Positions 58,629-64,000 of a stretch of 64,000 bases of DNA are shown here, piece after piece. Origin of the DNA: Pyropia yezoensis. Its lineage: Eukaryota; Rhodophyta; Bangiophyceae; Bangiales; Bangiaceae. A program made the position numbers and the translations under genes. Numbering within the stretch: the first letter of the stretch is position 1; each line of letters opens with the position of its first letter. The stretch covers positions 32,898,894 through 32,962,893 of the forward strand of contig CM020618.1 of the NCBI GenBank assembly GCA_009829735.1, in the 5' to 3' direction. The notes beneath the pieces were generated by a model. The model did no database searches. It was not told where the DNA came from and saw nothing but the letters and a program-made list of their open reading frames with translations.

Positions 58629-60449
58629 TCACTTGCCGCCCAAGCGGCGCTCAAAGTCCGCCACCGCCGGGTCAATCTGCTCCGCCGTTTCCCGGTCTGT
58701 CGAGTACACCACGTCCGCGTCCCCGACAATGACCTTGGCCTGTCTGTACGCGGCCGCCTCTTCGACTCGCCGCCGCGTCTCGCGGTCGCCCGCGAGCCGC
58801 CTTGCGGAACGCAGCCGCCGATCATTGCGCTCCCGGATGCCCCGGTTGCGGAGCCGGTTCCACCACACCCGCACCGCCGGAACGATAGCGTAGATGCCCG
58901 CGTATGCGGCAAGGGCGGGGAACAGGGTGCTGATGGTGCCGACAAGAGCGACGCCATCGGGCGTCAGAGCCGCAGTGCGGACGCTGCTGAGGAGGCTCCC
59001 CAGCGCGAGAGCACCCACCACATTGACGCCGCCCAAAAGCGCAGCGGCCAAGCGCTGAAATGGAGTTGCCTCCGAGAAGACGTACTCCTTCTCTTGCAAG
59101 TAGGCGCTGGAGCCCGTCGATGCGGTGCCAGCTAGCTCAGTGCGCCCCCCCGTCGAGGCGGTGGTGGTCAGGGAGGGAAACACATACACAATGTCCCCCT
59201 CGTCCGTCACCTCGGGGTGGCCCCCAAACCGGTTGAGCACCGGCAGCATATACTGCTCGTCTACCGCTGACGCAGACAGCGCCGGGTTGTCCCCCTCGAC
59301 GTTGGCGGGCAGGTCCAGCAGTGGGGCCAGCTGCACCGCCGACACGGCCCCGTCATTAGCGCGAATGGTGGCAGCGACCCGCCGCCAGCGGCGGTTGTCA
59401 AGGTCAATGTTGGGATCCCCATCACCAAACACAAAAGAAAAGACCGCCTGGAGAAAGGACATGCCGTTGGCGTCGCCCTCCTGAGCCCCACCAGGGGGCT
59501 GAACTGGCGCACCGCGGGCGGCGCGGCGCCCGTAATAGGACCCGTACGGTCGGTAGTAAAAGGCGTCAAACGGGGAGGGCCCAAAGACGCGGCCAGGCGA
59601 GAGAAATACCATCCCCCCGCCACCGCGCCGCCGGTCGTCGCGGTCACCACCACCCGACGACGATGCTGCAGCGATGAGCGCAAAGATGGACACAAACGTC
59701 ACAACGATACTGACCAGCAGGAGCACCCCAAAGCCCGTACGGATCCCCGAGTAGACCAGCGGCCACGCCGTATCGACCAGCGAACGCAGACGAGCGCGGG
59801 CCGACCCGCGAAGCAGCGCCGCCTTGACGTCCTTTGGGAAGCGCCATGCGAGGTCGCCCCCCTCCGACACGTCCATAGCACCATTGGTGATGGACGCGAG
59901 GGCCACCAGCTCCCGCTGCGCGTCATCCATCGAGATGCCTGCCCCCGCTGCCACATCAGCGGCGGTCACACGGCGGCCGCGAGACTTGGAGACGGCGCTC
60001 ACCACCCGCGAATCCACGTCCCGCCAGCGCACATCGTCCGCGACGGACAGGGAGGAGTCAAATGCCATGGACAGGGCCGCCGCGGCGGCGCCCAGCAGAG
60101 GGAGGGGCAAGCCCAAGGGGGGAACGTTGGGGGGAAAACGAGGGCGGTAGGCAAACGAGCGGGGAGAGGCGGGCGGCGGGGGCGCGCCGAGAAACGTCGA
60201 GCCACGCACCCTGCCGACATGGTGGGCGGGCACCCCCACAGCCCCCCGTGGGCAGCTGCCGACGATCGGCGCGGACACGGCAGCGGCGGTGGCGGCGGCG
60301 GTGGCGCGGGAGGTCACGGTAGGGCTCGTACCGTAACAGCCGCCGGCGCGGTAGCCCAGCGACGCCGGCACGCCCGCAAAGGCGGTGGCAACAGCGCCGG
60401 GGGGCGCCGCCGCACGCCGGGCGGATGGTAATGGGGTGGTGGCCGCCAT
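58629..60449 (-). CDS. plastid membrane protein of the At5g03900 / cyanobacterial family
   Basis: A single open frame of 606 residues. Positions 1-125 are Ala/Pro/Ser-rich with few acids, a plastid transit peptide. At 143-215 a winged-helix-like module contains SRGRRVTAADVAAGAGISMD and ends AWRFPKDVKAAL. A membrane span lies at 231-262. A Gly/Arg linker leads to SPFDAFYYRPYG (292-303), then FLQAVFSFVFGDGDPNIDLD (332-351), a family hallmark. A second winged-helix-like module (352-426, ending GDIVYVFPSL) mirrors the first. Two C-terminal spans lie at about 466-490 and 499-528, with a basic tail. This order matches the plant protein At5g03900 (labelled iron-sulfur cluster biosynthesis family) and cyanobacterial homologues; the molecular role is not established. 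It is divergent with the hydrolase gene at 61588. Confidence 0.85.
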   Translation of the reverse strand: MAATTPLPSARRAAAPPGAVATAFAGVPASLGYRAGGCYGTSPTVTSRATAAATAAAVSAPIVGSCPRGAVGVPAHHVGRVRGSTFLGAPPPPASPRSFAYRPRFPPNVPPLGLPLPLLGAAAAALSMAFDSSLSVADDVRWRDVDSRVVSAVSKSRGRRVTAADVAAGAGISMDDAQRELVALASITNGAMDVSEGGDLAWRFPKDVKAALLRGSARARLRSLVDTAWPLVYSGIRTGFGVLLLVSIVVTFVSIFALIAAASSSGGGDRDDRRRGGGGMVFLSPGRVFGPSPFDAFYYRPYGSYYGRRAARGAPVQPPGGAQEGDANGMSFLQAVFSFVFGDGDPNIDLDNRRWRRVAATIRANDGAVSAVQLAPLLDLPANVEGDNPALSASAVDEQYMLPVLNRFGGHPEVTDEGDIVYVFPSLTTTASTGGRTELAGTASTGSSAYLQEKEYVFSEATPFQRLAAALLGGVNVVGALALGSLLSSVRTAALTPDGVALVGTISTLFPALAAYAGIYAIVPAVRVWWNRLRNRGIRERNDRRLRSARRLAGDRETRRRVEEAAAYRQAKVIVGDADVVYSTDRETAEQIDPAVADFERRLGGK

Positions 60450-61587
60450 GGCAGGCGCCTAAGCAAACCTGCAACGGTTCCAGGGGCGGGTGAGCGGTGA
60501 CGAAGGCGGTGGTGGTTGTGGTGGCGAGTGTCGCAGCGGACGACAGGGCGGCAGGAGGCGACGGCCTGCAAAAAAAAACAAAAAAAACGCCTCAAGCAGG
60601 AGGTTGGTGAGGTCCACGGCGTGTCGGTGGAGAGGCCGAAGGCGAAGGGTGGCCCGTCGCGCAACGCCGCCGCGGGCGAGATAAAAGGAAGAGTCGGTAC
60701 GAGATGGTAAAGATGAAGTGGGGCGCGAGACTGACGTGCGCAAGGCGGGAGGCACAGCAATGGAATGTCGTGGAAAGGCCCGATGGAGGAGATGCCCTCG
60801 CTGGTCCCTGGCACACGGGGCGTCTGTCCGCGAACAGGCGGGGCGCCATCAACCACACGCTCGACGGTGGCAGCGCGGTGCGGTGGCGCGCTGGAAAGCT
60901 CCGCCGGAGATGGCCCATCCAGCTGCGTGCCATCGTGGCCCGTGGAACGCTCCTTTGGGCTCTGCAACCAATTGCCCCAATCAAAGTAAGTATGTATTTG
61001 ATTCACACTTGACGCGCGCTGAGGATGAACCTGTGCCTTGCGCGGCCTTCCGATCCTTTTCGCTGCCCGTGCATCTTTCCATCCACAACTTTTTCAGAGT
61101 ACACTTTTTTTGCACCTCTCTGTTGATCCGTGTCTGCATTCTGTGCTCTCGATTGACGAGCCGTTCGCGACGAGGGACTAATGCGCCCGCTCTGAGCCCG
61201 CCGGGCAAGCACGTGGTGGCGCCATGCCACGGCATGCCAGCTGGCGCGCCAGCGCCAGCGACAAGGCGGGCCCGCCCGGCCACACCACGAGGTGCTCAGC
61301 AGAGGGCCACAGTGCTCCTTGCAGCCCCCTATCAGGCCTGGTCGCCGCTTTGTGGGATGGCGAAGTCGCGACAACGCGGTGGTCACCCGATTTTCCGTGC
61401 AGCTGCTGCTTTCCTCTGTTGGACCGGCTGCCACTCCTCGGCGGCGGTGAGAGCCGGCGGTGAGAGGCACCCAGGTCGTGGGCAGTCGGCTGTGCGCAGG
61501 CCGTCTCCTCTTCCCCTTTTCTTCCCTTGCCTTGTAGCTTGACTGTCCCGGTCGCACCTGTCCCCCTCGCATCGACACCCCCAGGCA
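60450..61587. promoter_or_regulatory. divergent intergenic region between plastid protein and hydrolase genes
   Basis: About 1.1 kb shared by two divergently transcribed genes. CTTTTATCTC on the minus strand at 60687-60678, about 230 bases before the plastid gene start, repeats exactly the string in the 4.9-kb promoter candidate. An A-rich stretch lies at 60570-60590. The moderate-GC DNA at 61000-61190 could be the hydrolase promoter. No open frame here has protein character. Confidence 0.4.
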
Positions 61588-62922
61588 ATGGACCCGTCGT
61601 TTGGACTTGCAGGCGGCCAACGCGCCCGCGGCTGCCGTCAGCCGCTCTCTCTGTTTCTACTGCTGGCGGTACTGGCGGCGGTCGGCGGCACGCACGGCGG
61701 CGTGGCAGGAGCCCCCCGTCGCCCCCCCGCGTGCACCCGCACCCTCTGCGCCGGCGTCGCGGCGATCCCCCACCCGCGGCTGCAGCCGTGGTCCACTGGC
61801 CCCCCGACGACGGTGGACGTGCCGCTGCATTTGACGTGGCCGGCCCGGCGGGCGGGCCGCGTGCCGCTCGTCATCCTCCTCCACGGTGCGCTGGTGCGGT
61901 CGCGTGACTATGCGGGCCTGGTGTCCACGCTCGGCCGGCGGGCCGTCGTGGCCGCCCCCGAGTACGCGGCGCGCAACTTTACGCTGCCGCCGGGGGCGCC
62001 GCCGGCGGACCCCCTCTTTGATACCTTCCTCGCCACCGTTGCCACCAAGGGCAAGCGCCCAGAGTGCCCCTCCCAGGGGGTGTTCCCAACCGCCCGGCTC
62101 GTCCAGAGCGTCATGGACGCCTTTGCCGAGACGGCGCCGCCCACCGCCGGCGCGCCCCGCCCGCACCCGGTCCTGGCGGCGGCAGCCGCGGCCGCAGACG
62201 TGGACCAGCTGGTCCTGTACGGCCACTCTGCGGGGGCGGCGTCAGCGTTGGCCCTCGCCAGTGGCCTGTGCGCGTCCGCAGACCTGCCGCCCCCGACAGC
62301 GCGGCTGTTGTGTGAGGGCGCGGGGGGCCCGCCGGCGGGCCTCGCCGGCGTTGCGTGGTACTCGGGTGCGGTTTTCTCCCCAGGCGGGGCGGCGCAGCTC
62401 CCGCCGGGCGTCTGGGGCCTGGGCCTTGACGGGGACACCCCCGCGGCGGTCGAGATGCTTGCCGCCGTCACTGCCGGGCTGGCCCCCACGCCTGGCGGCA
62501 AGGGGCGTGGCGTGCTGCTGACCGCGGGGCTGGATGGCGCGGGGCACTATGGGGTGGCGGGCCCCCGGTGGGCCCGCCGGCGGGGGTCCCCGGCCGACCA
62601 GGGGGGGCGGCCCCCGCCGGGGGGGCCCCCGCTGTGCGCGGCGCCCAACGCGGGGGACGCCAACTTTACCACCACCCCCCGGCAGGCGGCGGCTGTGGTG
62701 CGGCGGGTGGCCGCCGTGACCGCCGCGGCCATAGACGCGTACCTCCCTTTTCCACTGGCGTCTGCCGACCGGGGGACAGCGGCGACGGCGGCCACTCTCC
62801 GCCGCCGCCGCGGGTGTGCCGTCCTGGCGGCCTTGGCGCGGGGGGCGCTGCCAGGCTTTGAGCGCGTCACCTTCAAGGGCACCCCGCGCGCCGCGGCGTG
62901 CCCCGGGGTGGCGGGCAACTAA
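61588..62922 (+). CDS. secreted alpha/beta hydrolase, chlorophyllase-like
   Basis: A 444-residue single open frame. After a short basic stretch, residues 19-33 (PLSLFLLLAVLAAVG) form a signal-peptide core. VPLVILLHGALVRSRDYAGL (92-111) is the beta-3 strand and oxyanion HG. YGHSAGAASALALA (211-224) is the nucleophile elbow, with Ser214 in a GHSAG motif. LGLDGD (278-283) can supply the acid (Asp281) and GLDGAGHYGVAG (314-325) the catalytic His320. Several Cys (for example 49, 54, 160, 228, 242, 350) suit a disulfide-bonded secreted protein. Layout and the GHSxG motif resemble chlorophyllase and related esterases (PF07224/PF12740), but substrate is not predictable; a lipase or polyester-hydrolase role is equally possible. 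The signal could also lead to a plastid route. Confidence 0.8.
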   Translation: MDPSFGLAGGQRARGCRQPLSLFLLLAVLAAVGGTHGGVAGAPRRPPACTRTLCAGVAAIPHPRLQPWSTGPPTTVDVPLHLTWPARRAGRVPLVILLHGALVRSRDYAGLVSTLGRRAVVAAPEYAARNFTLPPGAPPADPLFDTFLATVATKGKRPECPSQGVFPTARLVQSVMDAFAETAPPTAGAPRPHPVLAAAAAAADVDQLVLYGHSAGAASALALASGLCASADLPPPTARLLCEGAGGPPAGLAGVAWYSGAVFSPGGAAQLPPGVWGLGLDGDTPAAVEMLAAVTAGLAPTPGGKGRGVLLTAGLDGAGHYGVAGPRWARRRGSPADQGGRPPPGGPPLCAAPNAGDANFTTTPRQAAAVVRRVAAVTAAAIDAYLPFPLASADRGTAATAATLRRRRGCAVLAALARGALPGFERVTFKGTPRAAACPGVAGN

Positions 62923-63397
62923 AGTGCTGCGGCAGACGGCCGGCAAACGGCGGCAGTGGGGCGCCGTGGTGGACGTGACATGTCCGGGCCAGCGGCGGCA
63001 GAGGTGCTCAGAGGCGGTGTTGCAGCGCGGGACTTTGAGTCCTAGCTGTCTGCCCCGCGTGCTGTCGCGGCAACCCCTACGCCACTGTGAGAGAGGCACG
63101 GAGAGTCAACAGCTAGCAAGCAGGTCGATGCATAAGTACACGCCAGAGGCGGCTGCATGTTCCGCACGGCGGGCGGCACGTGCGCACGTGCGGGCACAGT
63201 ACGTTGCCCGACGAACAGTACGCACTCGGTGTCCTCATCGAGGCCCAAGCCTGCGCGGGTCACGTGGTCAGACGTAATCTACAAATGAATGCACGCCGCC
63301 TGGGCGACCCGGTCACGCCGAAGTCCAGTTGCACGGCTCGACGTGCCGCCCGCGCTCCCCCTGCCGGCCGTGCCCCCCCCCCCCCCGCACTCTGGCG
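62923..63397. other. convergent intergenic spacer
   Basis: 3' regions of the hydrolase and the amine oxidase. Moderate GC, with one C run at 63367-63377. No gene seen. Confidence 0.5.
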
Positions 63398-63820
63398 TCA
63401 GCCCTCCCCGCAGCACACGCTCGCCTCCCCCCCCGCAGCCTCTGGCGGCAGGTCCACCGCCGGGTTGCCCGGGAAAAAGCCGTCTGCGACCAGCGAAAAG
63501 CCGACCGTCGTGGCGGGCATCACCGGAAAGTCCTCCACCCGCGGCACGTGCGTGACGCCAAAGGCGTGCCACAGCACCACGTCCGTGTCGACAATGGGGC
63601 GGTCCGCCGACGTCCACGCCGGGAGGCCCGTGTCGCCGCCCGCCGCGTCGGCGGGGGGGAGGGCCACCTGCTGGGTGGGAAACTCGCCGGCGGGGTACCG
63701 CTCGTCGTCGTCGTGGGGGGTGACCCACAGGGCGCGGGTGGCAAACGCCGCCCGGCGGGAGACGGCGCTGCCGGGGGCGGTGAGGAGGGGGGGGTGGACG
63801 CCCCCGCGGGTCGCTGGAAC
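63398..63820 (-). CDS. copper amine oxidase, last exon (partial)
   Basis: The minus frame gives the C-terminal region of a copper-containing primary amine oxidase, which oxidises primary amines to aldehydes with release of ammonia and hydrogen peroxide using topaquinone. Recognisable blocks are RRAAFATRALWVTPHDDDER, YPAGEFPTQQ, GLPAWTSADRPIVDTDVVLW, FGVTHVPRVEDFPVMP and GFFPGNPAVDLPPE. The HVPRVEDFPVMP block carries the third copper ligand His. The exon opens at a canonical acceptor (CTGCCCGCAG, exon start 63820) and ends at a stop at 63398, with a short Cys-containing tail after the family's usual end. Topaquinone Tyr and the HxH ligands must lie in upstream exons beyond the window edge. It converges with the hydrolase gene. 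Confidence 0.9.
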   Translation of the reverse strand, partial: VPATRGGVHPPLLTAPGSAVSRRAAFATRALWVTPHDDDERYPAGEFPTQQVALPPADAAGGDTGLPAWTSADRPIVDTDVVLWHAFGVTHVPRVEDFPVMPATTVGFSLVADGFFPGNPAVDLPPEAAGGEASVCCGEG

Positions 63821-64000
63821 CTGCGGGCAGGGACGTGAGGGCAGCGGATGGGAGTGACACAAGGGGGGGGGGGTGCAGAGGACACAGGCAAATGGAAAGC
63901 GAGGGGGTCAGTCACCATTGGCAGACGTGCAGAACCGAGGGCAACAACGTGCCGTAACAGCCGCGGGTAGAGCAGACACCGCCGCCTCTGCCCTGGGGCG
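63821..64000 (-). other. intron and possible upstream exon of the amine oxidase gene
   Basis: Begins with the intron acceptor side, with a C-rich tract (63864-63873). A GT donor at about 63921 (CCAATG then GTGACTG on the minus strand) would make an intron of roughly 100 bases, with exon sequence continuing out of the window. Confidence 0.35.

Overview
The window reads as nuclear DNA from a GC-rich, intron-poor photosynthetic eukaryote. The best guess is a bangiophyte red alga of the Porphyra/Pyropia kind. This is an inference from coding style (extreme Ala/Gly/Arg/Pro bias, third positions almost all G or C, short GT..AG introns, many C or G homopolymer runs) and from a plastid-type protein shared by plants and cyanobacteria. 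No rRNA, tRNA, CRISPR array or prokaryotic operon was found.

Layout. 1-619: MITE-like element with 102-bp terminal inverted repeats. About 1.3-4.8 kb: minus-strand multi-exon gene for an Ala-rich membrane protein. 5-11 kb: lower-GC accessory DNA with unidentified coding pieces, a 70-bp direct repeat carrying a palindrome, and a 16-bp tandem repeat. 11.35-15.27 kb: a 3.9-kb foldback-like structure with two nearly identical arms of about 1.04 kb around a 1.84-kb spacer. 15.6-17.0 kb: a multi-exon gene with a degenerate zinc-knuckle region. 18.37-47.93 kb: about 88 tandem copies of a 334-337 bp satellite. Both flanks are organised as a 1,007-bp three-monomer higher-order repeat and a central 11 kb is homogenised to a single monomer type. 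48-52.1 kb: moderate-GC DNA with no secure gene.

52.4-64 kb is a compact gene cluster. It holds a cysteine-desulfurase-fold protein that appears to have lost its PLP lysine (+), a type I membrane protein with an internally repeated ectodomain (-), a plastid membrane protein of the At5g03900 family (-), a secreted alpha/beta hydrolase of chlorophyllase-like type (+), and the last exon of a copper amine oxidase (-). Three genes change reading frame exactly at long C or G runs, so base-calling error in homopolymers must be excluded before calling any of them broken.

The strongest candidates for something undescribed are the higher-order satellite array (a possible centromere or heterochromatin block), the foldback structure with subrepeated outer ends, and the probable PLP pseudoenzyme.
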